64,000 bases of DNA from Nonomuraea fuscirosea (GTDB taxonomy: Bacteria; Actinomycetota; Actinomycetes; Streptosporangiales; Streptosporangiaceae), in the NCBI RefSeq assembly GCF_003001935.1, contig NZ_PVNG01000003.1, positions 124,001 to 188,000 of the forward strand, in the 5' to 3' direction. The translations under genes and the position numbers were made by a program. Positions within the stretch are counted from its first letter, which is position 1. The number at the start of each line of letters is the position of its first letter. Of this stretch, positions 28,665 to 37,973 are shown piece by piece. The notes beneath the pieces are model-generated. The model searched no databases. It saw only the letters and a program-made list of their open reading frames with translations, and was not told the DNA's origin.

Positions 28665-29612
28665 TCATTTCCCGGAAAGCGCTCCCCAGGCGTCCGAGAC
28701 GATGTCGCGCAGCGACGCCCGTTCCGGCTTCCAGCCCAGCTCGCGCTGGATCCGCGCGGACGAGGCGACCAGGACGGCCGGATCGCCGGGACGCCGCTCG
28801 CCCACGACGGCCGGGATCTCGTGCCCGGTGACCTCGCGGCAGACCGAGATCACCTCCTGGACGGAGAAGCCGGTGCCGTTGCCCAGGTTGTAGATCCGGT
28901 GCTCGCCGGGGGTGATCGCGCCGAGCGCCAGCAGGTGGGCCCTGGCCAGGTCGGACACGTGGACGTAGTCGCGCACGCAGGTGCCGTCGGGGGTGGGGTA
29001 GTCGGTGCCGAACACGCTCACCGACTCGCGCTCGCCGGTCGCGACCTTGAGCACGTTCGGGATGAGGTGGGTCTCGACGGCGTGCCGCTCGCGGAAGCGG
29101 CCCTGGGCGCCCGCCACGTTGAAGTAGCGCAGGCTCACCGCGCCCAGCCCGCGCAGCCCCGCGTAGGCGCTCAGGGCCGTGTCCACGGCCAGTTTCGAGG
29201 CGCCGTAGGGATTGGTCGGGCGCGTCGGGTCGTCCTCCACGATCGGGGAGCGCTCGGGCTCGCCGTACGTGGCCGCCGTCGAGGAGAACACGATCGAGCC
29301 CACGCCGGCGTCGCGCATGGCGTCCAGCAGGGCCAGCGTGCCGCCCAGGTTGTTGGCCCAGTAGAGCCCCGGCTGCTGCACCGACTCGCCCACGAGCGAC
29401 TTGGCCGCGAAGTGCAGCACCGCGTCCACGCCGGTGAGCGCCGGCCCGGCCTCGTGGATGCCGGCCCGGACGAACCTGGCGCCCTCCGGCACCGCGTCCT
29501 CGTGCCCGGTCGACAGGTCGTCGAGCACGGTCACCTCGTGTCCCGCCTCGACGAGCTGCGCGGCGACGACACTGCCGACGTATCCGGCACCACCGGTGAC
29601 CAGCAGCCTCAT
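28665..29612 (-). CDS. galE: UDP-glucose 4-epimerase
   Basis: Interconverts UDP-glucose and UDP-galactose. Extended SDR fold: NAD motif TGGAGYVGS at the N-terminus, VLDDLSTGH, active-site Ser region SSTAATYG and the Tyr-x-x-x-Lys YGASK, then [13 protein letters not shown]. 315 aa, slightly short but complete. ATG 29612 is preceded by AGGAG at 5 bases. It is divergent from the CNNM/CorC gene. Substrate specificity (Glc/Gal versus N-acetylated sugars) cannot be read from sequence. Confidence 0.9.
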   Translation of the reverse strand: MRLLVTGGAGYVGSVVAAQLVEAGHEVTVLDDLSTGHEDAVPEGARFVRAGIHEAGPALTGVDAVLHFAAKSLVGESVQQPGLYWANNLGGTLALLDAMRDAGVGSIVFSSTAATYGEPERSPIVEDDPTRPTNPYGASKLAVDTALSAYAGLRGLGAVSLRYFNVAGAQGRFRERHAVETHLIPNVLKVATGERESVSVFGTDYPTPDGTCVRDYVHVSDLARAHLLALGAITPGEHRIYNLGNGTGFSVQEVISVCREVTGHEIPAVVGERRPGDPAVLVASSARIQRELGWKPERASLRDIVSDAWGALSGK

Positions 29613-29698
29613 GTGTACTCCTGTTCAAATATGTTTGATTTTGTACGGCTTGCCGTTCAGCATACGCGGGAAACCCGGCGAGTACGCTGCCAACCACC

Positions 29699-31012
29699 AT
29701 GTTTGACACCGTCGCGGCCAACATCGCCCTGGTCCTGCTCTTCATCCTGATCGGGGGCTTCTTCGCCGCCGCAGAAATCGCCATGGTCTCCCTGCGTGAC
29801 AGCCAGGTCCGCAAGCTCTCGCAGCGCGGGCGCCGGGGCGAGCGCGTGGCCAAGCTCGCCCGTGACCCCAACCGGTTCCTGTCGGCCGTGCAGATCGGCG
29901 TGACCGTGGCGACCATGCTGTCGGCCGCGTTCGGCGCCGACCGGCTGGCCGCGCAGCTCGTCCCCGTGCTCACGGGCTGGCGGGTGCCCGAGGCAGTGGC
30001 GCCCGTCCTCGCGCTGGTGCTGGTGACGCTGGCCATCTCGTACGTGTCGCTGGTGCTCGGCGAGCTGGCGCCCAAGCGGCTGGCCCTGCAACGGGCGGAG
30101 GGCCTGTCCCTGTACGTGGCGCCCTTCCTCGACCGCATCGCCTCCCTGTCACGCCCGATCATCTGGATGTTGTCGAAGTCCACCGACGGCGTGGTCAGGC
30201 TGCTCGGCGGCAACCCGAACGCCGACCGCGAGGAGGTCACCACCGAGGAGCTGCGTGACATGGTGGTCGGGCACACCGACCTGACCGCCGACGAGCGCAA
30301 GCTCATCGGCGAGGTGTTCGCCGCGGGCAAGCGGCAACTGCGCGAGGTGATGCTGCCGCGCACCGAGGTGGAGTTCATGGAGGCCGACACGCCGCTGAAC
30401 GACGCCGCCCGGCTGGCCGCCGCGCTCCCGCACTCGCGCTTCCCCGTCTACCGCGGCTCCTACGACGACGTGGTCGGCTTCGTGCACGTACGCGACCTGC
30501 TCGACCCGGAGCTGATCGGGCGGGTCGAGCCGATCAGCGCGGTCGTGCCGATCAGGGCGGCCAAGTTCGTGCCCGCCTCCAAGCGCCTGCTCACCACGCT
30601 CAACGAGATGCGCGACGAGGGCCAGCACCTGGCCATCGTGGTGGACGAGTACGGCGGCACGGCCGGCATCGTCACCATGGAGGACCTGGTCGAGGAGCTG
30701 ATCGGCGACATCAGGGACGAGTACGACGTCGAGGAGGACGTCGTCATCCTGCCCGCCGGCGAGATCGAGATCGACGGCCTGACGAACCTCAACGACTTCG
30801 CCACCGAGACCGGCATCCGGCTGCCCGACGGCCCCTACGAGACGCTGGCCGGCTTCGTGATGGCCATGCTGGGCCACCTGCCCGAGGAAGGCGAGCGGGT
30901 GGAGCTGGCCGGGCTCGAACTGACCGTCACCGAGCTGGACGGCCGCCGGATCGCCCGGGTACGGGTGAAACGCCGACCGGTGACCGAGTCGCCGCCCGAC
31001 CAGGATTCCTGA
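29699..31012 (+). CDS. CNNM/CorC-HlyC family membrane protein (DUF21-CBS-CorC)
   Basis: 437 aa: DUF21 transmembrane domain (about 1-190, four hydrophobic segments starting [22 protein letters not shown]), a CBS pair (about 215-340; [40 protein letters not shown]) and the C-terminal CorC/HlyC domain (about 355-430). Homologues are Mg2+/Co2+ export or homeostasis proteins; the older name hemolysin is misleading. No Shine-Dalgarno precedes ATG 29699; TACGCT (29683-29688) could drive a transcript with a leader of only a few bases. trpS follows after 14 bases and is probably co-transcribed. Confidence 0.9.
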   Translation: MFDTVAANIALVLLFILIGGFFAAAEIAMVSLRDSQVRKLSQRGRRGERVAKLARDPNRFLSAVQIGVTVATMLSAAFGADRLAAQLVPVLTGWRVPEAVAPVLALVLVTLAISYVSLVLGELAPKRLALQRAEGLSLYVAPFLDRIASLSRPIIWMLSKSTDGVVRLLGGNPNADREEVTTEELRDMVVGHTDLTADERKLIGEVFAAGKRQLREVMLPRTEVEFMEADTPLNDAARLAAALPHSRFPVYRGSYDDVVGFVHVRDLLDPELIGRVEPISAVVPIRAAKFVPASKRLLTTLNEMRDEGQHLAIVVDEYGGTAGIVTMEDLVEELIGDIRDEYDVEEDVVILPAGEIEIDGLTNLNDFATETGIRLPDGPYETLAGFVMAMLGHLPEEGERVELAGLELTVTELDGRRIARVRVKRRPVTESPPDQDS

Positions 31013-31026
31013 CACAATTGCCTGCT

Positions 31027-32031
31027 ATGGCCAGACCTCGTGTACTCTCCGGCATCCAGCCCACGGCGGACTCCTTCCATCTGGGCAACTACCTGGGTGC
31101 CGTCCGCCAGTGGGTCACCCTGCAGGAGACCCACGACGCGTTCTACTGCGTGGTCGATCTCCACGCGATCACCGTGCCGACCGAGCCCGCCGCGCTGCGC
31201 CGCCGCAGCCGCGTGGCCGCGGCCCAGCTCTTCGCCGCGGGGCTCGACCCCGAGCGCTCCACCGTCTTCGTGCAGTCGCACGTGCGCGAGCACACCGAGC
31301 TGGCGTGGGTGCTGATCTGCCTCACCGGCATGGGTGAGGCGGCCAGGATGACGCAGTTCAAGGACAAGTCGGCCAAGTTCGGCGAGAGCGCGGCCAGCGT
31401 CGGGCTGTTCACCTACCCGATCCTCCAGGCCGCCGACATCCTGCTCTACCAGGCGAACCGGGTGCCGGTCGGCGCCGACCAGAAGCAGCACCTCGAACTC
31501 ACCCGCGACCTGGGGCAGCGCTTCAACCACCGGTTCGGCGACACGTTCACGCTGCCGGAGCCGCACATCCTCAAGGAGGTCGAGAAGATCACCGACCTCC
31601 AGGACCCGACGGCGAAGATGTCGAAGTCGTCCTCCAGCCCGGCGGGCATCCTCGACGTCCTGGAGCAGCCGGGGCCGCTGCGCAAGAAGGTCATGCGCGC
31701 GGTGACGGACACGGGCTCCGAGGTCCTCTTCGACGAGGAGAACAAGCCCGGCATCTCCAACCTGCTGCGCATCCTGTCCGCGCTGACCGCCACGCCCATC
31801 CCCGAGCTGGTCGCCCGCTACGAGGGCCAGGGCTACGGCACGTTCAAGAAGGACGTCGCCGAGGCCGTCGAGGCGACGTTCTCGCCGATCAGGGAGCGCA
31901 CCGAGAAGCTGCTGTCCGACGAGGCCGAGCTCGACCGGATGCTGGCGATCGGCGCCGAGCGCGCCGCCGCGGTGGCCAAGGAGACCATGGCCCTGGTGCG
32001 CGAGCGGGTGGGCTTCCTGCCCACGCTCTGA
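31027..32031 (+). CDS. trpS: Tryptophanyl-tRNA synthetase
   Basis: Charges tRNA-Trp. 334 aa, class I: the HIGH-type motif is HLGN in [14 protein letters not shown], the KMSKS motif is exact, and [15 protein letters not shown] and [16 protein letters not shown] are conserved. ATG 31027 gives the normal N-terminus [13 protein letters not shown]; an in-frame TTG 9 bases earlier is less likely. No T-box or leader peptide is seen upstream. Followed by a strong terminator. Confidence 0.96.
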   Translation: MARPRVLSGIQPTADSFHLGNYLGAVRQWVTLQETHDAFYCVVDLHAITVPTEPAALRRRSRVAAAQLFAAGLDPERSTVFVQSHVREHTELAWVLICLTGMGEAARMTQFKDKSAKFGESAASVGLFTYPILQAADILLYQANRVPVGADQKQHLELTRDLGQRFNHRFGDTFTLPEPHILKEVEKITDLQDPTAKMSKSSSSPAGILDVLEQPGPLRKKVMRAVTDTGSEVLFDEENKPGISNLLRILSALTATPIPELVARYEGQGYGTFKKDVAEAVEATFSPIRERTEKLLSDEAELDRMLAIGAERAAAVAKETMALVRERVGFLPTL

Positions 32032-32048
32032 CCGCTGCGGCCGTCGAG

Positions 32049-32088
32049 GGCCGGGCGCGCCGATCGGCCGGCGCGCCCGGCCTTCTTC
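32049..32088 (+). terminator. Rho-independent-type terminator after trpS
   Basis: GGCCGGGCGCGCC (32049-32061) pairs perfectly with GGCGCGCCCGGCC (32070-32082) and is followed by TTCTTC, one of the few T-containing tails in the window. Confidence 0.8.
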
Positions 32089-32131
32089 GCGCCCCGCTCC
32101 CCGGGTCCGCGCCGGTCCGGGGACGGGCCGG

Positions 32132-32326
32132 TCATCTCCTCCGCGTCGCCCGGTGCACACGCAGCAGGGCCCGCAGGGCCGCCAGGCTGGGCCTGGTGAG
32201 ACGTACGTCGCCACGGACGGCGGTCCAGCCGGACGGATCCCGTTCGAAGGTCCATCCGGAGAACTCGCGGTTCGCCTCCTGCAGCAGGTGTTCCATGACG
32301 AAGTCGGCACTCGGCGCTCTAGACAT
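32132..32326 (-). CDS. Small protein downstream of the XRE regulator, unrecognised
   Basis: 64 aa, begins MSRAPSADFVMEHLLQEANR, with a Trp-rich middle (FSGWTFERDPSGWTAV) and a basic helix at the C-terminus ending RATRRR. A start at Met11 (32296) is possible; neither has a clear ribosome site. Actinomycete XRE regulators of the type encoded just upstream often have a small partner gene on the same strand, commonly DUF397, but this sequence does not look like DUF397. Function unknown. Confidence 0.55.
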   Translation of the reverse strand: MSRAPSADFVMEHLLQEANREFSGWTFERDPSGWTAVRGDVRLTRPSLAALRALLRVHRATRRR

Positions 32327-32432
32327 GAACGCACAGTCGCATCGAAACGCCGGTGCGTGACGAACTCGGGCGAAGGATCTCCCCGTTCGCGCCGACCGAA
32401 CTCAGAGTTCGGAGCGCCTCCGACGCAGCACG

Positions 32433-32477
32433 CTCAGATGGGGATGCCTCAGATGGGGATGCCTCAGATGGGGATGT
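32433..32477 (+). repeat. 15-bp triplication spanning the XRE stop codon
   Basis: CTCAGATGGGGATGC occurs at 32433, 32448 and (last base T) 32463. On the minus strand each copy reads as codons for I-P-I followed by a stop, so the last codons and stop of the XRE gene are tandemly triplicated in frame. Confidence 0.8.
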
Positions 32478-33654
32478 CGTGCCGTTCGGCCAGATAGCGG
32501 ACCTCGGGCGCCCACGACGGACGCGCCCGGCGCGCCAGCGACCGGACCATCTCCCGCAGCAGCAGCTTGTGCTCCAGCTCCTCCGGGCACTCCCGCTCGA
32601 TCCGCAGCAGGTGGAGCAGGCTGGCGGCGTCGTCGCCCAGGTCCTCGCAGGCGCGGGCGACGTGGCCGAGGTGGGTGGTGCGCCGCTCGATGGACGGCGT
32701 ACGCCGCAGGTCGATGTCGTCGGCCAGGCGCAGCACCGCCTCGGGGCGGCCGGTGTCGTGCTCGATGCTGGCCAGGTGGATGGCGACGTTGGTGGGCCCG
32801 AAGAAGGCCAGGTCGTAGGTTCCGGAGGAGTCGTCCACCCGTTCGGCCAGGCGCGCGGCCGGCCCGCGGACACGCTCCTTGGCACCGTCGTCGTCGCCCA
32901 TCCTAGCCTCGCCGATCGCGGCGAGCAGGTGCAGCGCGCCGAGCGCCTTGAGATGGCGCTCGTCGCCCTCGCCGACGTGCGGTTCGAGCAGTTCGATGCC
33001 GCGCCGGCCGACGTCGTACGCGATCTCGTGCATGTCGTCGGAGAGCATCGACTGCCCGAGGTTCCAGTACGCCCACGCGATCATCAGCGGGTCCTCGGAC
33101 TCCTCGGCGAAGCGCATGGCCCGGTCGGCCGCGAGATGCGCGAGGTCCACCCGCCGCAGATGCTTCAGCACCCCCCTGGCCAGCAGGTACGCGTCCGTCG
33201 CCACGCTGTAGGAGGCCGGGGTGCGGTCGAGCACCAGGTTCTCGGCGTCGGAGACGATGGAGGGCAGCGCGGCCATCAGGATCGAGTAGCGGCGGGTCGA
33301 GGTGAACCAGGCGTTGCGCGCCGCGGCCACCCGTTCGGAGAGCTGCTCGGCGTCGGGCGGCTCGATGTCGGGCGCCAGCGACCGGCAGGTGAACAGGGCC
33401 CGTTCGATGTCGCCGATCTGCGGCCTGCTGGGCTCGTGGGAGTCGCGCGGGGTCTCGCCTAAGAGCACCGCGGTGCGGACGCCGAGCACCTTGGCGATCT
33501 CCCGAAGGAGAGGCAGCGACGGTGTTCGCTTGCCGTGCTCGATCAGTTCGATGTGCCTCGGGGTGCACCCGGACTGGGTGGCCAGCGCGGTGGTGCTCAT
33601 GCCCCGCCGTTCGCGCTGAAGCCTGACCATTTGCCCGGTGGCTATTTCGGACAT
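32464..33654 (-). CDS. XRE-family HTH regulator with C-terminal helical repeats
   Basis: 396 aa. An N-terminal HTH_3 (about 7-62: MVRLQRERRGMSTTALATQS, ELIEHGKRTPSLPLLREIAKVLG) is followed by about 300 residues of TPR-like helical hairpins (AWAYWNLGQSML, HLGHVARACEDLGDDAASLLHLL). This layout is common in actinomycete developmental or peptide-responsive regulators. ATG 33654 is the first start giving a full HTH. A small gene lies 137 bases downstream on the same strand. Target genes are not evident. Confidence 0.82.
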   Translation of the reverse strand: MSEIATGQMVRLQRERRGMSTTALATQSGCTPRHIELIEHGKRTPSLPLLREIAKVLGVRTAVLLGETPRDSHEPSRPQIGDIERALFTCRSLAPDIEPPDAEQLSERVAAARNAWFTSTRRYSILMAALPSIVSDAENLVLDRTPASYSVATDAYLLARGVLKHLRRVDLAHLAADRAMRFAEESEDPLMIAWAYWNLGQSMLSDDMHEIAYDVGRRGIELLEPHVGEGDERHLKALGALHLLAAIGEARMGDDDGAKERVRGPAARLAERVDDSSGTYDLAFFGPTNVAIHLASIEHDTGRPEAVLRLADDIDLRRTPSIERRTTHLGHVARACEDLGDDAASLLHLLRIERECPEELEHKLLLREMVRSLARRARPSWAPEVRYLAERHDIPI

Positions 33655-33914
33655 GGGCGTGACGCCTCCTGGATCGGTCCCAACACCCCACAGGCTAGGG
33701 CTCCCGATGTCCGCCCGTACGGGTTTCCGCCCTGCTCAGGCCGTACCGGATGGAGAACGGCGGACCGGCGGACCCGCCAGGAGAACGCGTGAAACATTCA
33801 CGTTTTCGGTCGCGGTCAGGAGTGCGAGGAGGCCGTCCTCATCCGCGCGTTCAGCGGTGGCGGCGCCGGCCCACGTGGGTCAGCAACTCGCGGAGCACGT
33901 CCGCGGCCTGGCGC

Positions 33915-34073
33915 ACCGTCTCCTCGGTCGTGCTGAACGCCGACACCGGCGTGGTCGAGACGGTCATGGTGGCCGGGCGTGTGGTCAAGCGCGGTGGGCA
34001 GTTGCTGCACCACGACGCCGCCGCCGCGCTCACGGCCCTGACGGAGACGGCGTCCGCCGTGGCAGGGGCGTGA
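33915..34073 (+). pseudogene. C-terminal remnant of an amidohydrolase
   Basis: The translation SVVLNADTGVVETVMVAGR, followed by VVKRGGQLL, is the characteristic last strand and tail of metal-dependent amidohydrolases (TRZ/ATZ, guanine-deaminase-like), where a hit of the form VDTVLVDGRVVKRDG precedes the C-terminus. It ends at TGA 34071. Upstream of about 33905 the frame turns into Arg-rich noise and no metal-binding motifs are found, so only about 50 codons survive. The rest of 33655-34111 shows no gene. Confidence 0.6.
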
Positions 34074-34111
34074 TCACGGGGTAGGAGCATCCCCGGGAAG
34101 AGGGGCGGGCG

Positions 34112-35128
34112 ATGGCGAGTCTGACGGAACGCGTCCGGTCGGTGAAGGCGTGGGGCCGGGCCAAGGTCGACCAGTGGCGGGTGCGCAGGCTCTGGCTCGA
34201 CCACCTCATCAGGGCGCTGCGGCGCTACCAGGCGCAGTCCGGCGACCTGCTGGCGGGCGCGGTCACCTACTTCGCGTTCCTGTCCTTCTTCCCGCTGGTG
34301 GCGCTGTCGTACGCGGTGCTCGGGTTCGTGGTGGCGACCAGCGAGACCACCAGGGACGCCCTGCAGCAGGCGATCGAGGAGCGGCTGCCCGGCATCGCCG
34401 AGAACCTCGACCTGGCCGGCATCGCCACCGCCAGGGAGGCGGCCGGCATCATCGGCCTGCTCGGCCTGCTCTACGCCGGGCTCGGCGCGCTCGACGCGCT
34501 GCGCACGGCGCTGCGGGAGATGTCGATGACCACCACGCCGCCGCTCGGCTTCCTGGCCGGCAAGCTGCGCGACCTGGCCGCGCTGATCATGATCGGCGTC
34601 ACGGCCATCGCGTCGGTGCTGGTCGCCGGGTTCGCCACGACGGCCACCGACAAGGTCCTGCACTATCTGTTCGGGGCGTCGCCGCTGGCCGGGCTCGGGC
34701 TCAGGGCGGCCGGGGTGGTGGCGAGCGTGGGGGCCGACTGGCTGCTGTTCGTGATCCTGCTCGGCTGGGTGGCGCGCTCGGCCCAGCCGTTCCGCGAGAT
34801 CGCCAAGGGGGCGCTGCTCGGGGCGATCGGCTTCGGCGTGCTCAAGCAGGTCGCGACACTGCTGCTGGCGAGCACGCTGGGCAACTCGGCGCTGTACGGC
34901 ACGTTCGCCGTCATCGTCGGCCTGCTGGTCTGGATCAACTTCTCGGCCCGGCTCGTGCTCCTCGTCGCCGCCTGGACGGCCACCGCCGGGCTCAGCCCGC
35001 CACCCTCCCCGACGCCGATCCCAGGTGCCGGCTCGGGGGAACCGGAGGCGGCGCCGCACGAGCCGGGCGCGGAACCGGGCGAGCCGGGCGCGGCCCCGCG
35101 TGAGGCGGGCCGGCCGTCGGAGACGTGA
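34112..35128 (+). CDS. YihY/virulence factor BrkB family membrane protein
   Basis: 338 aa, about six membrane helices; first motif RYQAQSGDLLAGAVTYFAFLSFFPLVAL is typical, as are FREIAKGALLGAIGFGVLKQ and GNSALYGTFAVIVGLLVWINF. Function of the family is unresolved (it was once mistaken for RNase BN). The last 45 residues are a Pro/Glu/Gly repeat (EPGAEPGEPGAAP). ATG 34112 has GAGGGGCGGG upstream. Convergent with the carboxypeptidase gene, 19 bases apart. Confidence 0.9.
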   Translation: MASLTERVRSVKAWGRAKVDQWRVRRLWLDHLIRALRRYQAQSGDLLAGAVTYFAFLSFFPLVALSYAVLGFVVATSETTRDALQQAIEERLPGIAENLDLAGIATAREAAGIIGLLGLLYAGLGALDALRTALREMSMTTTPPLGFLAGKLRDLAALIMIGVTAIASVLVAGFATTATDKVLHYLFGASPLAGLGLRAAGVVASVGADWLLFVILLGWVARSAQPFREIAKGALLGAIGFGVLKQVATLLLASTLGNSALYGTFAVIVGLLVWINFSARLVLLVAAWTATAGLSPPPSPTPIPGAGSGEPEAAPHEPGAEPGEPGAAPREAGRPSET

Positions 35129-35147
35129 GGCGTGGGCGGGCCGGTCG

Positions 35148-36266
35148 TCAGAGGCGTGAGCGGGCGCGCCGGCGGTAGATGCCGTACCCGAGCCAGATCA
35201 GCCCGAACAGCAGCCCGCCGCCGATCACCAGCGAGCCGACCGTCCTGGTGGAGTCGGTCTGCCGGTCGGCCGCCGAGTCGAGCAGCGGCGGCTGCGCGGC
35301 CGGCGTGACCGAGGTGCCCGGTGACGGCGCCGCGGAGGCGGCCGGCTGCTGCGCGGCGACCGGGAGCGGGTTGACCAGCTGCCCCACGGGCGCGGCCTTG
35401 CCCCGCACCGAGAAGCCCCAGTCGAGCAGCGAGGCGACCTCGTCCCAGAAGAAGCCCTCGTGCCGCATGATGCTGACCACGATCGTGTGGCCGCCCCGGG
35501 TGGCCGCGCCGACGAAGCTCGCGCGGGCCTTGGAGGTCCAGCCGTTCTTGACGCCGACCATGCCGTTGTAGCGCCAGAGCAGCTTGTTGTGGTTGCTGAT
35601 CTCGTAGTGCCCCTTGGGCGCCGGGAACTTCGTGGTCTTCGTGCTGATGTAGCGCTTGAAGTCCGGGTTGGCCAGGCCGGCGCGGGCGATCAGCGCCAGG
35701 TCGTACGCGGAGCTGCTCTGCCCCGGCTTGTCCAGGCCGCTCGGCGTCTTGGCCACGGTGTCGAACGCCTGCAGCCGCTTGGCCTCGGCGTTCATGTCGC
35801 TCATGGTCTTGTCGAGGCCGCCGTTCGTCTCGGCCAGAGCCATGGCGGCGTCGTTGCCGGACGACATCAGCAGGCCCTTGAACAGGTCGTCGACCTTGTA
35901 CGTCGCCTTGACCGACAGCCCGACCGCGCTGCCCTCCTGGTTGCAGGCGTTCCTGCTGGGCCGGATCTTGCGCTCCTTGTCCAGCTTCGGGATCAGCGTG
36001 AGCGCGGTCAGCGCCTTCAGCGTGCTGGCCGGCAGATAGCGCCCGTGGGCGTCCTTCGCCGCCAGCACCTGCCCCGTCTCGGCGTCCGCGATGACGTACG
36101 AAGTAGCCTTGCTCTTGGGCGGCTTCTTGACGCCCGCGGGGGCGACCAGTCCGCGGCTGCCCAGCGCCTCGCCGCCGACCGGGGTCGTCGGCGCGGCGTA
36201 CGCGGTCCCGCTGGTGAGCGAGGCCGCGGCGATGAGTGCCGTGACCGGCACGAGTTTCGTCCACAT
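35148..36266 (-). CDS. D-alanyl-D-alanine carboxypeptidase (S11, low-molecular-weight PBP)
   Basis: Trims the terminal D-Ala of peptidoglycan stem peptides. 372 aa: signal peptide to about residue 24 (cut near AYA), catalytic SxxK at S81-K84 (PASTLKAL), SGN at 136-138, and the third motif read as K240-N241-G242 (GVKNGWTSKA) in place of the usual KTG. After a Pro/Ala spacer a single membrane helix (about 344-366) and basic RRRARSRL tail anchor it to the outside of the membrane. The KNG variant may still be active. Divergent from the small membrane protein at 36350. Confidence 0.9.
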   Translation of the reverse strand: MWTKLVPVTALIAAASLTSGTAYAAPTTPVGGEALGSRGLVAPAGVKKPPKSKATSYVIADAETGQVLAAKDAHGRYLPASTLKALTALTLIPKLDKERKIRPSRNACNQEGSAVGLSVKATYKVDDLFKGLLMSSGNDAAMALAETNGGLDKTMSDMNAEAKRLQAFDTVAKTPSGLDKPGQSSSAYDLALIARAGLANPDFKRYISTKTTKFPAPKGHYEISNHNKLLWRYNGMVGVKNGWTSKARASFVGAATRGGHTIVVSIMRHEGFFWDEVASLLDWGFSVRGKAAPVGQLVNPLPVAAQQPAASAAPSPGTSVTPAAQPPLLDSAADRQTDSTRTVGSLVIGGGLLFGLIWLGYGIYRRRARSRL

Positions 36267-36349
36267 GGCGGTCTCAGCGTAGCTCCGTGTTAATGCCCAT
36301 GTGGCGACACATCCCCCGAAGATCCACCTTCGATACTAGAGAGGCGCAT

Positions 36350-36610
36350 GTGTCACGAAAGCTCGCCGCATTCCTCATCATCCTGGGCGTATTCATGATC
36401 TTCGAGTGGGTGAATCTCGGGTTTAACTTGGCCGACGGGCATCCGACCGCCTTCTACGTCGTGCACGGCATCCTGATCGCGGTGAACGTCGTCCTCGGGG
36501 TCGTGCTGGGCGTCATCGGCTGGCGCGGCCTGGGTGGATGGCGCGGCCTGCGCGGTCCCGGCTCCGGTGGCGGTGCCGCGCTCAGGGGCCGCAGAGGAGC
36601 CGGCGGGTGA
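36350..36610 (+). CDS. Small two-helix membrane protein, unrecognised
   Basis: 86 aa, two hydrophobic segments (about 4-22, KLAAFLIILGVFMIFEWVNL, and 35-55, YVVHGILIAVNVVLGVVLGVIGW) and a Gly/Arg-rich tail (GLRGPGSGGGAALRGRRGAGG). GTG 36350 has GAGAGG at 5 bases and is preferred over an open extension to 36287. TACTAG about 17 bases upstream could be its -10. The last 29 bases overlap the 3' end of the convergent peptide ligase gene. Confidence 0.65.
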   Translation: MSRKLAAFLIILGVFMIFEWVNLGFNLADGHPTAFYVVHGILIAVNVVLGVVLGVIGWRGLGGWRGLRGPGSGGGAALRGRRGAGG

Positions 36611-37973
36611 GGGCGTGCAGCTCGTCGGCCTCCTCGCGGGAGTCGCCGATCGAGGTGAAGCCCAGCTTGCCGTGCTCGGGCAGCGCGCCGAGCAGGTGGA
36701 AGACGTTCCCGGTACGCCGGTTCGCGTCGAAGCCGATCCCGAGGCGTTCGGCCGTCCGCATCACCTCGCCGGGCGTACGCCCACGCAGGCATGACGAAGC
36801 GCAGTTGTCGGTCGCGGTGTAGAACTTCGGCTGATTTCCGGACATGAGATGACCGGTGGCCTCGTCGTACGTGGCCCCGGTCGTCAGCACGGCGGCCCCG
36901 AACGGATGCGTGGTGCCGCCGATCCGCAGGTTGATCTCGCACAGCAGCGCCGCGTACCCGGCGTCGGCCTTCAGCGCGAAGAAGTCCATCCCGAACAGCC
37001 CGACCACGCCCCGCCCGGCCAGCACCTCCGCGATCCGCCGCGCCGACGAGCCCACCTCGGCGCGGTACTCGGGCGCGGCGGGGAACGTGCAGCCCTGGTA
37101 GACCTGCCCGTTCGGGCCGCCGAGCACCTGGTCGTGGGTGGCGAGCACCTGGGCCTGTCCGCCCGGCGTGATTTGAGCCAGCGCGCTCGGGTAGTAGAGC
37201 GGGCGATGTTCGATGTACTCCTCAACCACAGCCCCCCGGTCGCGGATCTTCGCGGTGAAGCTGCCCCAGCTCTCACCCGCCGCCGAGAAGCTCGTCATCG
37301 CCCGGTCGGTCTTCGGGACGATCACGTTGCCGAGCCCCGAATACCCGTCGTTCAGCTTGACGATCACCCGCTCGCCGGGCAGCGCCTCGATCGCCTCCTC
37401 GATCTGGAGCTCGGTGCGCACGTCGCCGAACCCCCGCGCCATCGGCACGCCGGCCTCGTGTCCCACTTCCCTGGCCCCGCTCTTGGAGCCGTAATAGGAA
37501 AGGGACGTCGCCGGTCCGTAGAGGGGCACGTTGAGTGACGACGCGAGCTGCTCCTCCAGCTCGCTCAGGACGAACGGCACCAGCCAAGCGTCACCGTCGA
37601 TCGCCGAGCGTAACCGCTCGATGGCGTCGGGACGGTCGAGCAGGTTCCTGGTCAACGGCTGGGACCAGGGCTCGTCGAGGCTGATCAGCGTCAGACGCTT
37701 GGCGGCGTCATCCGGATCGGGCAGGAAGCCGAGGTAGTAGTCCACGATCTCGGGATCCACCGAGGCCGAGGACAGGTAGACCACCTTGACGCCGGGCTCG
37801 CGGAGCGTCAGGAGCAGGAAGAGCAGGCGCTCCTCGTACGACCTGGCTCCCGTGATCCGGCGCAGCTCATCCTGCGGAAGGGAGAGCGAGGGCACGACCA
37901 CCAGGGTCCCCTCACTCGGCTCGAAGATGCTCAACCCAGCATTCTTCTCCCCGAACGGGATATTAGTGATCAT
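36582..37973 (-). CDS. ATP-grasp peptide ligase, PGM1-related
   Basis: 463 aa, resembling the pheganomycin peptide ligase PGM1, an ATP-grasp enzyme that joins an amino acid or small acid to the N-terminus of a ribosomal peptide. The ATP-grasp core shows GERVIVKLNDGYSGLGNVIV, VEEYIE, GLFGMDFFAL and CEINLRIGGTTHPF with the metal-binding Glu/Asn. The N-terminal ~150 residues form a pre-ATP-grasp domain. ATG 37973 is chosen; upstream codons to 38084 lack family character. It starts beside a 495-base AT-richer gap. Its substrate is unknown, and no complete RiPP cluster is visible. Confidence 0.78.
   Translation of the reverse strand: MITNIPFGEKNAGLSIFEPSEGTLVVVPSLSLPQDELRRITGARSYEERLLFLLLTLREPGVKVVYLSSASVDPEIVDYYLGFLPDPDDAAKRLTLISLDEPWSQPLTRNLLDRPDAIERLRSAIDGDAWLVPFVLSELEEQLASSLNVPLYGPATSLSYYGSKSGAREVGHEAGVPMARGFGDVRTELQIEEAIEALPGERVIVKLNDGYSGLGNVIVPKTDRAMTSFSAAGESWGSFTAKIRDRGAVVEEYIEHRPLYYPSALAQITPGGQAQVLATHDQVLGGPNGQVYQGCTFPAAPEYRAEVGSSARRIAEVLAGRGVVGLFGMDFFALKADAGYAALLCEINLRIGGTTHPFGAAVLTTGATYDEATGHLMSGNQPKFYTATDNCASSCLRGRTPGEVMRTAERLGIGFDANRRTGNVFHLLGALPEHGKLGFTSIGDSREEADELHALTRRLLCGP

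Noticed and set aside
30993..31026. T-box or Trp leader peptide before trpS
   Set aside because: The gap to the upstream gene is only 14 bases, with no Trp codon cluster or structured leader.
36287..36350. Longer N-terminus for the 86-aa membrane protein
   Set aside because: GTG 36350 has a good ribosome site, while the upstream codons overlap the probable promoter (TACTAG).
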